This document shows, in pieces, positions 50,954 to 60,811 of a stretch of 64,000 nucleotides of DNA. Positions within the stretch are counted from its first letter, which is position 1, and each line of letters starts with the position of its first letter. This stretch comes from CALBPI01 sp039821605 (GTDB lineage: Bacteria > Pseudomonadota > Gammaproteobacteria > Steroidobacterales > Woeseiaceae), in contig JBCBNV010000001.1 in assembly GCA_039821605.1 (NCBI GenBank), positions 62,001 to 126,000 of the forward strand, in the 5' to 3' direction. The position numbers were made by a program, and so were the translations under genes. The notes beneath the pieces were generated by a model that ran no database searches, had not been told where the DNA came from, and saw only the letters and a list, made by a program, of their open reading frames with translations.

Positions 50954-52159
50954 GTGGCCCGACCGAACGCCGATGTTCTGATTGCCGGGTCGGGTCTTGT
51001 GGGCCTCGCAGTTGCGGCCGCCCTGCGACAGGCGGCGCCGCGTTTGACCGTGACCCTCCTCGATCCGGCCGGAGCGCCGCAGCCCGCCGATCCCGACGGC
51101 CCGGGTCTTCGGGTGTCGGCCATCGCGCCGGCTTCGCAAGCGCTGTTCGAGCGGGTTGGCGCCTGGCAGCGGCTGCCGGCGAGCCACGTGGCGCCGTTTA
51201 CGACCATGCGTGTCTGGGACGCCGGAACCGATGCCGGCGACGGCGTGCACTTCTCGGGCGCAGACTTCGGGACACCTGTGCTGGGTGCGATCACCGACAA
51301 CGCCATGCTTGGCCAGTGCCTCTACGAGACGCTGGCCGACGATCCGCGCGTCAACGTACTGGCGGCAAGCATCGACGGCATCACTCCGCGTGATGGCGAC
51401 ATCTCGGTGCAGACGTCAACGGGCGAAGCGATCACGGGTCGGTTGCTCATCGGCGCCGACGGCCGCGACAGCAGCGTGCGCAGGCTGTCGGGGATCGCGA
51501 ATCGTCGCTGGTCTCACGATCAGCTGGCCGTCGTGGCGCACCTTTCCAGCGAGCACGACCACGGTGACTGCGCGCTGCAGCGCTTCCTGCCCGATGGCCC
51601 GCTGGCGCTGTTGCCGCTGGCCGATCGCCGGGTCTCGCTCGTGTGGAGCACGACGCCGGATCATGCGCGGGCGCTTGTGACCATGGACGACGCGACGTTT
51701 TCGAAGGCTGTGACCGAGGCCAGCGACGCCGTGCTCGGCACGCTCACGACCACGACGCCACGCGTGTCGTTTCCGCTTGTCAGCCACTACGTCGACGATC
51801 CCGTGGCGCCCCGGACCGTCCTTGTGGGCGACGCGGCCCACGCCGTGCATCCGCTGGCGGGGCAGGGCGCCAACCTGGGCTTCGATGACGCGGACTGCCT
51901 GGCATCGCTTGTCGCGCAGGCTGTATCCGACGGCGCCGACATCGGTGACCCGCCTCTGCTGAGACGCTACCGCCGCGCGCGCAAGGCCGACAACGCGGGC
52001 ATGGTGTATGGACTGGACTTCATCAACCGTCTGTTCGCACGTGACCGGGGTCGATTCGCCGAACTGCGGCGCGCGGGCATGCGCTGGTTCGATACCAGCG
52101 CGCTGGCCAAGCAACTGGCGGCGGGGCACGCCATGGGACGCAGCGGGGACGCGTCTTGA
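50954..52159 (+). CDS. ubiH: FAD-dependent 2-octaprenyl-6-methoxyphenol hydroxylase UbiH type
   Basis: A 401-residue flavoprotein monooxygenase of ubiquinone synthesis. The FAD dinucleotide fold VLIAGSGLVGLAVAAALRQ, LIGADGRDSSVR and the second FAD motif VGDAAHAVHPLAGQGANLGF are clear. The GTG at 50954 is the natural start; the frame continues into pepP but without homology. UbiH is preferred to UbiF or VisC because of the position after pepP. It is O2-dependent. Confidence 0.88.
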   Translation: MARPNADVLIAGSGLVGLAVAAALRQAAPRLTVTLLDPAGAPQPADPDGPGLRVSAIAPASQALFERVGAWQRLPASHVAPFTTMRVWDAGTDAGDGVHFSGADFGTPVLGAITDNAMLGQCLYETLADDPRVNVLAASIDGITPRDGDISVQTSTGEAITGRLLIGADGRDSSVRRLSGIANRRWSHDQLAVVAHLSSEHDHGDCALQRFLPDGPLALLPLADRRVSLVWSTTPDHARALVTMDDATFSKAVTEASDAVLGTLTTTTPRVSFPLVSHYVDDPVAPRTVLVGDAAHAVHPLAGQGANLGFDDADCLASLVAQAVSDGADIGDPPLLRRYRRARKADNAGMVYGLDFINRLFARDRGRFAELRRAGMRWFDTSALAKQLAAGHAMGRSGDAS

Positions 52160-53682
52160 CGCTGCGCTACGTACAGGGGCTGGCGCTCGTCTGCGCGTCG
52201 CTCGGACTCGGCGTGTTTTTCTATAAGCAGGCTGTGCTGGGATTGCCGCTCAGTGCCGACGCCAGCCGTTCTGCCTGGACCATTGAAGCGTCGCTGCGGT
52301 TCGAGGCGCGGCCGGGGCCGATCAAGGCTGCATTGCGAGTGCCCGCGCTGACGCCGGGCTTCGCCACGCTGTCCGAAAATTCCGTGGCCGGCGGCTACGG
52401 TTACGACATCGGCTACGAGGACGGCGGGCGCCGTGCGCAATGGGCGATCCGTCGCGCCAGCGGTGAACAACGTCTTTACTACCGTGTTGTCGTCTACGGT
52501 GACCCGTCGATCGAAGAGGCGGACACGACACCGCCTTTTCCCGATCCACCGAACCTGACCGAGCCTGAACGTACGGCCGCCATCGAGCTCGTCGAAGAGG
52601 TGCGCCAGGAGTCCGCCGATGCAGCGTCGCTCGTGTCGGCGCTACTGCGGCGCGTCAACGATCCCACGCCCGACGAGAATGTCGCCTTGTTGTTCGACGG
52701 GCGCCGCGGCGGCACGCGTCGCATGTCGATGCTGATCGACCTGCTGGCCTATGCGCGGGTGCCCGCACGGTCGGTGCGCGGACTGCTGCTCAAGGACGAA
52801 CAGCGCAACGCACCGATTGCGACCTACCTGGAAATTCACGACGGTGTGGAGTGGCTGTTCTTCGACCCGTCTTCGGGCTCGCAGGGTCTGCCCAACAACT
52901 TCTTTGCGTGGTCGCGGGGTCTCGAGACGCTGGCCTCGGTGCAGGGTGGCAGTGGCCTCGAACTCAACTTCGCCGTGCGTCGCAGCCAGCTCGACAGCCT
53001 CGACGTCGCGACCAATCGCGCCGAGCAGCGGGGTTCGCTGCTCATGACGTTCTCGCTGTTCAGCCTGCCGATCCAGACCCAGGCCGTGTATTCGGTTTTG
53101 CTCATGATCCCCATCGGTGCGCTCGTGATGGTGTTGTTGCGCAATTTCGTCGGCGTGCAGACCTTCGGCACCTTCATGCCCGTGCTCATCGCGCTGGCGT
53201 TTCGCGAGACCGACCTTCTGGCGGGCGTCATCCTGTTTTCGCTGCTCACGGGCCTCGGGCTCGCCATACGGTTCCTGCTTGAGCGGCTGCGCCTGTTGCT
53301 CGTGCCAAGACTGACGGCCGTGCTCATCATCGTCGTGCTGCTCATGTTGTCGATCAGCGTGATCGCGCATCAGCTCGGTCTCGAAACGGGGCTGTCGGTC
53401 GCGCTGTTCCCGATGGTGATCATCGCCATGACGATCGAGCGCATGTCAGTCATCTGGGAAGAACGCGGCGCGCAGGACGCCATGAAGGCGGGCGCGGGCA
53501 GCCTGCTCGTTGCAGCGCTCGCCTACCTGGTCATGGGCATCGATGCGCTCGAATACCTGTTCTTTACGTTCCCCGAACTGCTGCTTGTGATCCTGGCCTT
53601 TGTGCTGCTCTGCGGGCGCTACAGCGGTTACCGGCTCAGCGAGCTGCGCCGGTTCGGCGTGCTGTCGCGCAAGGACTCGTAA
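52156..53682 (+). CDS. Inactive transglutaminase/7TM membrane protein (UUP1 family)
   Basis: A 508-residue protein: an N-terminal membrane helix, a periplasmic transglutaminase-like domain (about 40-300; ARVPARSVRGLLL, EWLFFDPSSGS) and a C-terminal bundle of about seven membrane helices (about 310-490). The Cys of the transglutaminase triad is not evident (THRRMSMLID region has no Cys), so it is probably inactive. The TTG start overlaps the ubiH stop (TTGA); the stop overlaps the next gene. The family is known to pair with a RimK-like ligase. Confidence 0.82.
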   Translation: MTLRYVQGLALVCASLGLGVFFYKQAVLGLPLSADASRSAWTIEASLRFEARPGPIKAALRVPALTPGFATLSENSVAGGYGYDIGYEDGGRRAQWAIRRASGEQRLYYRVVVYGDPSIEEADTTPPFPDPPNLTEPERTAAIELVEEVRQESADAASLVSALLRRVNDPTPDENVALLFDGRRGGTRRMSMLIDLLAYARVPARSVRGLLLKDEQRNAPIATYLEIHDGVEWLFFDPSSGSQGLPNNFFAWSRGLETLASVQGGSGLELNFAVRRSQLDSLDVATNRAEQRGSLLMTFSLFSLPIQTQAVYSVLLMIPIGALVMVLLRNFVGVQTFGTFMPVLIALAFRETDLLAGVILFSLLTGLGLAIRFLLERLRLLLVPRLTAVLIIVVLLMLSISVIAHQLGLETGLSVALFPMVIIAMTIERMSVIWEERGAQDAMKAGAGSLLVAALAYLVMGIDALEYLFFTFPELLLVILAFVLLCGRYSGYRLSELRRFGVLSRKDS

Positions 53683-54641
53683 TGCTCTGGGGGCGCAAGC
53701 TCAAGGCATCCGGCGTCATCGGTCTCAACGAGCGCAACGCCAACTACATTACGGCGCTCAATTCGCGGCGCCTGTATCCCCGTGTCGACAACAAGCGCAT
53801 CACCAAATCGCTGGCGGCCGGTGCCGGCATGGCTGTACCCGAACTCTATGCCGTGGCGGAGTCGCAGGGCGATGTGCGCGGCCTTCCCGAAACGCTGGCG
53901 CAGCACAAGAGCTTCGTGGTCAAACCGGCGAGTGGCAGTGGCGGCGACGGCATCCTGGTGATCGACGGCCGCTACGGTGGCAACTACCGGCTCATCAACG
54001 GCGAGCTCATGCCCGAGTCTGCCTTGCTGCACCACACCTCGAACATCGTCAGCGGCCAGTTCAGCCTCACGGGGCAACCCGACTGCGCGCTCGTCGAGTA
54101 CCGGGTTCAGTTCGACAGTGTGTTCGATGAAATCAGCTACCGCGGCGTGCCCGACATCCGCATCATCGTGTACCGCGGTTACCCCGTCATGGCTATGGTG
54201 CGCCTGCCGACGCGGCAATCGGACGGCAAGGCGAACCTGCACCAGGGTGCGGTCGGCGCCGGTGTGGACCTTGCGACCGGTATCACGATGAGCGCGTCGT
54301 CTGGCAACCTGCGCGTGCGCGACCACCCCGATACGCTGACGCCCATCGCGGGGCACCAGGTACCGCACTGGGATCGCATCCTCGATATCGCGGCGACGGG
54401 TTACGAGGTGTCGGGTCTCGGCTACTTGGGCGTGGACATCGTCATCGACAAGGACCTGGGCCCGCTCATGCTCGAGATGAATGCGCGGCCCGGGCTCAAC
54501 ATTCAGATCGCCAACGACGCGGGACTGCAACCACGCTTCGCAGTGATCGATGCGCTCCGGGTAGGCGGCGCGGAAGACGCATCGCCTGAGGCGCGGGCGC
54601 GCGCCAGTGTCGAGCTGATGCGCCCGTTTTCGCCGCGCTGA
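53682..54641 (+). CDS. RimK-related alpha-L-glutamate ligase-like ATP-grasp protein
   Basis: A 319-residue ATP-grasp enzyme. FVVKPASGSGGDGILVID is the nucleotide-binding loop, and LEMNARPGLNIQIAN the metal-binding C-terminal motif; NERNANYITALNSRRLYPRV at the start marks the RimK-related family found with inactive-transglutaminase membrane proteins. It probably adds an amino acid to a peptide or protein in the same pathway as its coupled neighbour. The usual third member, a retropepsin-like zinc protease, is not adjacent. Confidence 0.85.
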   Translation: MLWGRKLKASGVIGLNERNANYITALNSRRLYPRVDNKRITKSLAAGAGMAVPELYAVAESQGDVRGLPETLAQHKSFVVKPASGSGGDGILVIDGRYGGNYRLINGELMPESALLHHTSNIVSGQFSLTGQPDCALVEYRVQFDSVFDEISYRGVPDIRIIVYRGYPVMAMVRLPTRQSDGKANLHQGAVGAGVDLATGITMSASSGNLRVRDHPDTLTPIAGHQVPHWDRILDIAATGYEVSGLGYLGVDIVIDKDLGPLMLEMNARPGLNIQIANDAGLQPRFAVIDALRVGGAEDASPEARARASVELMRPFSPR

Positions 54642-54647
54642 CGCGGC

Positions 54648-55433
54648 TCAGGCCGCTTCGAAGGCCGGTGCGAAATCGCCGAGACGGCGCGCCTTGCGAA
54701 GCAGGGCGCCGAGGTCGCTGCCCGCAAGATCGAACAACGTGTCGAAGGAGTCGAGCACGTAGTAGATCGGCTGGAATGTGTCGATGCGAAACGGTGTGCG
54801 CAATACATCAATGACATCGAAAGCGCGGCGCTCGGGTTCGGTGCTCTCCACGGCGTAGCGTGTCTCGCCCGGCGAAGAGCAGATGCCGGCGCCGTAAGCG
54901 CGCGGCCCGTCTGCGGTCGCGACGAGCCCGAATTCGGCGGTAAACCAGTACAGCCGCGCGAGCAGTTCCCGGTCGCGATCATCGGCCGCCAGGCTGGCTC
55001 GGCCGTAAGCGTGTGTGAACTCCGAGAACCGACGATCTGTAAGGTGCGGTGCGTGGCCGAAAACCTCGTGGAAGATGTCGGGTTCCTCGAGGTAGTCGAG
55101 TTCGCGGCGGTCGCGAATGAACGAGGCGGCCGGGAACTCGCGATTCGCGAGCATCGTGAAGAACTGGTCCGCCGGAATCAGCGCGGGCACAGGTGCGACG
55201 CGCCAGCCCGACATGGGCTCGAGGCGTTCGGAGATTTCGCGGCACTGCGGGACGTGGGCCGGTGACAAGCCCAGATCGGCGTGCGCGCTCAGGTAGGCGT
55301 CGCAGGCACGGCCTGGCAGGACCTCCAGCTGTCGCTCGTACAGGGTGCGCCAGACCGAATGCTCCTCGTCGCTGTACGCGATGAAGCCGTCTGCGTCCGG
55401 CTGCTTTGCCGTGTAAGTAATGCCTTTGCCCAT
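54648..55433 (-). CDS. phhA: Phenylalanine 4-monooxygenase
   Basis: A 261-residue pterin-dependent aromatic hydroxylase converting phenylalanine to tyrosine. The iron ligands are in DIFHEVFGHAPHLTD and YWFTAEFGLV. ATG 55433 (MGKGITYTAK) follows GGAGG by eight bases. It diverges from an Lrp-type regulator with about 108 bases between starts, suggesting local control. Pterin dehydratase phhB is not adjacent. Confidence 0.94.
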   Translation of the reverse strand: MGKGITYTAKQPDADGFIAYSDEEHSVWRTLYERQLEVLPGRACDAYLSAHADLGLSPAHVPQCREISERLEPMSGWRVAPVPALIPADQFFTMLANREFPAASFIRDRRELDYLEEPDIFHEVFGHAPHLTDRRFSEFTHAYGRASLAADDRDRELLARLYWFTAEFGLVATADGPRAYGAGICSSPGETRYAVESTEPERRAFDVIDVLRTPFRIDTFQPIYYVLDSFDTLFDLAGSDLGALLRKARRLGDFAPAFEAA

Positions 55434-55541
55434 AACGAAATCCTCCGAAGACAAGTCTACGCGGTTTCAGGAGACGGGGATTGCGATCGTTGTCACAAAG
55501 GGAAGAAATGCGCAATAATCAATAAAATATGTAACAAATAT

Positions 55542-56009
55542 GTGAGATTTATTGCTTTGGACAGCTTTGACCGCAAAATTCTGCACACGCTGCAGCGTGA
55601 CGGCCGAATCTCCAACCAGGCGCTGGCGGAGGCTGTCGGTCTGTCCCCCTCGCCCTGCCTGCGCCGTGTGCAGCGGCTGCAACGCGACGGCGTCATCGAG
55701 GGTTACGCGGCACTCGTGGATCGCGAGTCCGCGGGCCTGTCGATTATGGCTTTTGTGCACATCTCGCTCCAGGACCACCATCCCGAGACGCTGGCGCGGT
55801 TCGACACTGTCATTGCCGCCTCCGACGAAGTGCTCGAGTGCCATGCGCTGAGCGGCCAGTACGACTACCTGCTCAAGGTCGTGGCACGCGATGTCCCGCA
55901 TTTCGAGCAGTTCCTGCGCGGCAGCCTGTTGGCGGGTCACGGCGTCAACGCGGCGAACACGAGCTTCGTGCTGCACGAAAGAAAACGCACCACTGCGTTG
56001 CCGTTGTAG
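55542..56009 (+). CDS. Lrp/AsnC family transcriptional regulator
   Basis: A 155-residue regulator. The helix-turn-helix is in LDSFDRKILHTLQRDGRISN and ALAEAVGLSPSPCLRRVQRL, and the ligand-binding RAM domain follows (AFVHISLQDHHPETLARFD, ALSGQYDYLLKVVARDVPHF). GTG 55542 gives family length; the long frame upstream overlaps phhA. The AT-rich 100-base gap before it could hold its operator. Divergence from phhA suggests it responds to an aromatic amino acid and controls phhA; this is inference. Confidence 0.88.
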   Translation: MRFIALDSFDRKILHTLQRDGRISNQALAEAVGLSPSPCLRRVQRLQRDGVIEGYAALVDRESAGLSIMAFVHISLQDHHPETLARFDTVIAASDEVLECHALSGQYDYLLKVVARDVPHFEQFLRGSLLAGHGVNAANTSFVLHERKRTTALPL

Positions 56010-56090
56010 CCGCGTCGGAGTTCGACATAGGGTCTGCGTGCGCTGGTATTGGCAGGGTCCGGTCGCTATGATCGTCGCTCGATCCAGCGA

Positions 56091-56256
56091 TCGCGCGGGA
56101 GAGCGTCCGTTCATCGGACCACCGAAGGCGCAACCAGCCCGGAAACGCTCAGGTACCCGGACCGCGCGATCTGATCGGCTCTGGAGAGCGGCCGCGTTGC
56201 GGCCCACCGAAGGGGAACGCGCGAAACGCGCTGATCTCTCAGGTCCATGGACAGAG
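56091..56256 (+). promoter_or_regulatory. Tandem glycine riboswitch of the gcv operon
   Basis: Two glycine aptamers in series. Aptamer 1 (56091-56169) is closed by TCGCGCGG/CCGCGCGA and has GGAGAG, ACCGAAGG and CTCAGGT. Aptamer 2 (56179-56256) is closed by CTCTG/CAGAG and again has GGAGAG, ACCGAAGG and CTCAGGT. The linker is nine bases. gcvT starts 49 bases after aptamer 2. A -10-like TATGAT (56067-56072) precedes it. Known tandem glycine riboswitches switch on glycine-cleavage genes when glycine is high. Confidence 0.93.
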
Positions 56257-56305
56257 GGGCTTCGACCGACCACGCCGGCGCTACGCATCGGCATCGGAGC
56301 CAACC

Positions 56306-57403
56306 ATGCTCAAGAAAACCGCGCTGCACGCAGCCCACATTGAAGCCGGCGGCAAGCTCGTCGATTTTGGCGGCTGGGAGATGCCGCTGCACTACGGCTC
56401 GCAGCTCGAGGAACACCACGCAGTGCGCCAGGCGGCCGGCGTGTTCGACGTCTCTCACATGACCGTCGTCGACATCGAGGGGGACCCGGATCAGCCCCGT
56501 CAATACCTGCGCCGTCTGCTCGCCAACGACATCGACAAGGCCAGGGCCCCGGGCCAGGCCGTCTATACCTGCATGCTCAATGAAGCGGGCGGTGTCGTTG
56601 ACGACCTCATTGCCTACTGGCGTGGCGGCGACCACTACCGGCTCGTCGTCAACGCGGCGACGCGCGACAAGGACCTCGCCTGGATGCAGTCGCAGGCTGA
56701 AGGCTTCAACGTGTCCATCACGGAGCGACCCAAGCTCGCGATGATTGCGGTGCAGGGCCCCAAAGCGCGCTCGTTGGCCGCATCGGTGTTGCCCGAAGCG
56801 CTCCGCGAGCCCGCACAGGCGCTAAAACCGTTCCACGCCGCCGAGGCCGGTGACTGGTTCGTGGCGCGCACGGGCTACACGGGCGAGGACGGCTGGGAAA
56901 TCATCCTGCCGGAGGACGAAGTGGCTGCCACCTGGACCGTAACGCTCGAGCAGGGTATCGAGCCCTGCGGACTCGGCGCCCGCGACACGCTGCGGCTTGA
57001 GGCCGGCCTCAATCTCTACGGGTCGGACATGGACGAATCCACGCCGCCCGATACGTCGAACCTCGGGTGGACGCTGGCGCTCGGTGATGACCGCGACTTC
57101 GTCGGTCGTGCCGCGGTCGAGGCGGTGCGCGACCGGGGTATCGCACTCAAGCTCACGGGCCTGCTGCTCGAGTCGCGCGGTGTGCTGCGCGACCACCAGG
57201 AGGTCGTCAGTGGAGCGGGCGAGCCGCTTGGGGAGATCACGAGCGGGGGCTACGGGCCGACACTGGAGCGCTCGATTGCGCTGGCGCGGATTGCCAGCGA
57301 CGCGGGCGACACGGTGCACGTCAAGGTGCGTAACAAGCTGCTGACAGCACGCGTCGTGCCGCCGCCGTTCGTTCGGCGCGGCACAGTCAAGGTCGAAATC
57401 TGA
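56306..57403 (+). CDS. gcvT: Glycine cleavage system T protein (aminomethyltransferase)
   Basis: A 365-residue folate-dependent aminomethyltransferase. HIEAGGKLVDFGGWEMPLHY, GVFDVSHMTVVDIEG, GYTGEDGWEIILP and LGARDTLRLEAGLNLYG are diagnostic; the catalytic Asp is in the DTLRLE-type region. Directly under the glycine riboswitch. gcvH follows after 37 bases with a GAGGGGA site. Confidence 0.95.
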   Translation: MLKKTALHAAHIEAGGKLVDFGGWEMPLHYGSQLEEHHAVRQAAGVFDVSHMTVVDIEGDPDQPRQYLRRLLANDIDKARAPGQAVYTCMLNEAGGVVDDLIAYWRGGDHYRLVVNAATRDKDLAWMQSQAEGFNVSITERPKLAMIAVQGPKARSLAASVLPEALREPAQALKPFHAAEAGDWFVARTGYTGEDGWEIILPEDEVAATWTVTLEQGIEPCGLGARDTLRLEAGLNLYGSDMDESTPPDTSNLGWTLALGDDRDFVGRAAVEAVRDRGIALKLTGLLLESRGVLRDHQEVVSGAGEPLGEITSGGYGPTLERSIALARIASDAGDTVHVKVRNKLLTARVVPPPFVRRGTVKVEI

Positions 57404-57440
57404 TCGTCCGCGGTGGACCGATCGGCGAGGAGGGGAACCG

Positions 57441-57836
57441 ATGAACAACATTCCGGGTGATCTGAAGTACACCGAAGAGCATGAATGGCTGCGGCTCGAA
57501 GACGACGGCAGCGTCGTTGTCGGGATTACCGCGCACGCGCAGGAAGCGCTGGGCGACCTGGTTTACGTCGAGCTGCCCGAAGTGGGTCAGGAGATCGATG
57601 TCGGTGATGGCATCGCCGTGGTCGAATCCGTCAAGGCGGCCTCCGACGTCTACGCCCCCATCAATTGCACCGTGTCGGCCGTCAATGACGCGCTTGCCGA
57701 CACGCCTGAAAGTATCAACGAAGATCCCTACGGCGAAGGCTGGATCGCTCGTGTCACGCCCGGTGACCGCGGCGACCTCGACGCGCTCATGAGCGCTGAC
57801 GCCTACCAGGAATTTCTCGAAAACCTCGACGACTAA
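57441..57836 (+). CDS. gcvH: Glycine cleavage system H protein
   Basis: A 131-residue lipoyl carrier. The lipoylated lysine is Lys65 in VVESVKAASDVYAP; TEEHEWLRLEDDG and VGITAHAQEALGDLVYVELP are conserved. It shuttles the aminomethyl group between P, T and L proteins. The L protein (lpd) is not in the window. Confidence 0.96.
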   Translation: MNNIPGDLKYTEEHEWLRLEDDGSVVVGITAHAQEALGDLVYVELPEVGQEIDVGDGIAVVESVKAASDVYAPINCTVSAVNDALADTPESINEDPYGEGWIARVTPGDRGDLDALMSADAYQEFLENLDD

Positions 57837-57854
57837 ACGCTACTGGAGCCGCGC

Positions 57855-59237
<1,383 letters not shown>

Positions 59238-59249
59238 GGGGAGACGACC

Positions 59250-60728
59250 ATGACAGAAGCACTGATTTTCGAACAGTCGCGCCCTGGCCGCACAGCACCC
59301 GCGCAGGCACCGCTCGAGTCTGTCGACAGCCTGCTCGAAGGCGGCGAGCTGCCTGCCACCCACCGCCGCAGCTCGAAGACGGTTCTGCCTGAAGTGTCGG
59401 AGCTGCAGGTGGTGCGCCACTACACGCGCCTGTCGCAGAAGAACTTCTCGATCGACACGAACTTCTATCCGCTGGGCTCGTGCACGATGAAATACAACCC
59501 GCGCGCCTGCAACTCACTGGCGATGCTGCCCGGGTTTATCAACCGTCACCCGTTGGGCCCCGAGAGCCACGGCCAGGGCTTCCTCGAGTGCATGTACGAG
59601 CTGCAGGACATGCTCAAGTCCGTCACAGGCATGCAGGGTGTGTCGCTGACGCCGATGGCGGGCGCCCAGGGCGAGCTCACAGGTGTAGCCATGATCCGCG
59701 CCTACCACCGTGCTCGCGGCGACCTGGCACGCAACGAGATCCTCGTGCCCGACGCGGCGCACGGCACCAACCCGGCGACGGCGACAATGTGCGGCTGCAA
59801 GGTCGTCGAGCTGCCCACGGACTCCGAGGGCGATGTCGACATCGACGCACTGCGCGAAGCCGTTGGCCCGAACACGGCCGGCATCATGCTCACGAACCCG
59901 TCCACGCTGGGCGTGTTCGAGCGCAAGATCACGGAGATCGCGAAGATCGTTCACGACGCGGGCGGTTTGCTTTACTACGACGGCGCCAACCTCAACGCGA
60001 TCCTGGGCAAGGTACGCCCGGGCGACATGGGCTTTGACGTCATCCACATGAACCTGCACAAGACCTTCTCGACGCCGCACGGCGGCGGCGGCCCGGGTTC
60101 GGGCGCCGTGGGTGTCGGCGAGCGGCTGTTGCCGTTCCTGCCCGTACCCATCGTTGGCAAGGACGACGATGGCTACCGCTGGCTCGACGAGCGCGACTTG
60201 CCGCAAAGCATTGGCCGTCTGTCCGGTTTCATGGGCAACGCGGGCGTCCTGTTGCGCGCCTACATCTACATGCGCATGCTTGGCGACGACGGCATGCGCC
60301 GCGTCGGTGAGTTCGCAACGCTCAATGCCAACTACCTCATGAAGCGGCTCGAGGCCGCGGGCTTCGAGCTCGCGTTCCCGAACCGCCGCGCGAGCCACGA
60401 GTTCATCATTACGCTCAAGAAGACGGCGCGCGAGCACCACATCACGGCGATGGATGTCGCCAAGGCGTTGCTCGATGACGGCTTCCACGCGCCCACGACA
60501 TACTTCCCGCTGCTCGTGCCGGAGTGTTTGCTCATCGAGCCCACGGAGACTGAGTCGCGCGACATGCTCGACGCTTTCGTCGACGCCATGATTCGGATCG
60601 CCGAACGCATCACGAGCGACCCCGAGAGCATTCACGCGGCGCCCGTGACGCAACCGGTACGTCGCCTTGACGACGTACGCGCGGCGAAGCAGCTCGATAT
60701 TGCGTGGCGTGAAACCAACGACGCCTGA
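59250..60728 (+). CDS. gcvPB: Glycine dehydrogenase (decarboxylating) subunit 2
   Basis: A 492-residue C-terminal half of P protein. The PLP-binding Lys271 is in MNLHKTFSTPHGGGGPGSGA; TNFYPLGSCTMKYNPRACNS and DAAHGTNPATATMCGCKV are family motifs. It decarboxylates glycine and passes the aminomethyl group to GcvH. Last gene of the gcvT-H-PA-PB operon. Confidence 0.95.
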   Translation: MTEALIFEQSRPGRTAPAQAPLESVDSLLEGGELPATHRRSSKTVLPEVSELQVVRHYTRLSQKNFSIDTNFYPLGSCTMKYNPRACNSLAMLPGFINRHPLGPESHGQGFLECMYELQDMLKSVTGMQGVSLTPMAGAQGELTGVAMIRAYHRARGDLARNEILVPDAAHGTNPATATMCGCKVVELPTDSEGDVDIDALREAVGPNTAGIMLTNPSTLGVFERKITEIAKIVHDAGGLLYYDGANLNAILGKVRPGDMGFDVIHMNLHKTFSTPHGGGGPGSGAVGVGERLLPFLPVPIVGKDDDGYRWLDERDLPQSIGRLSGFMGNAGVLLRAYIYMRMLGDDGMRRVGEFATLNANYLMKRLEAAGFELAFPNRRASHEFIITLKKTAREHHITAMDVAKALLDDGFHAPTTYFPLLVPECLLIEPTETESRDMLDAFVDAMIRIAERITSDPESIHAAPVTQPVRRLDDVRAAKQLDIAWRETNDA

Positions 60729-60811
60729 TAGGGTCTCAAGATTGACCTGACCGGTTCACGGCATCGACGCTGTGGGCCGGGTCTCACCTTGCCGGAACCG
60801 GAACCTAGCCT

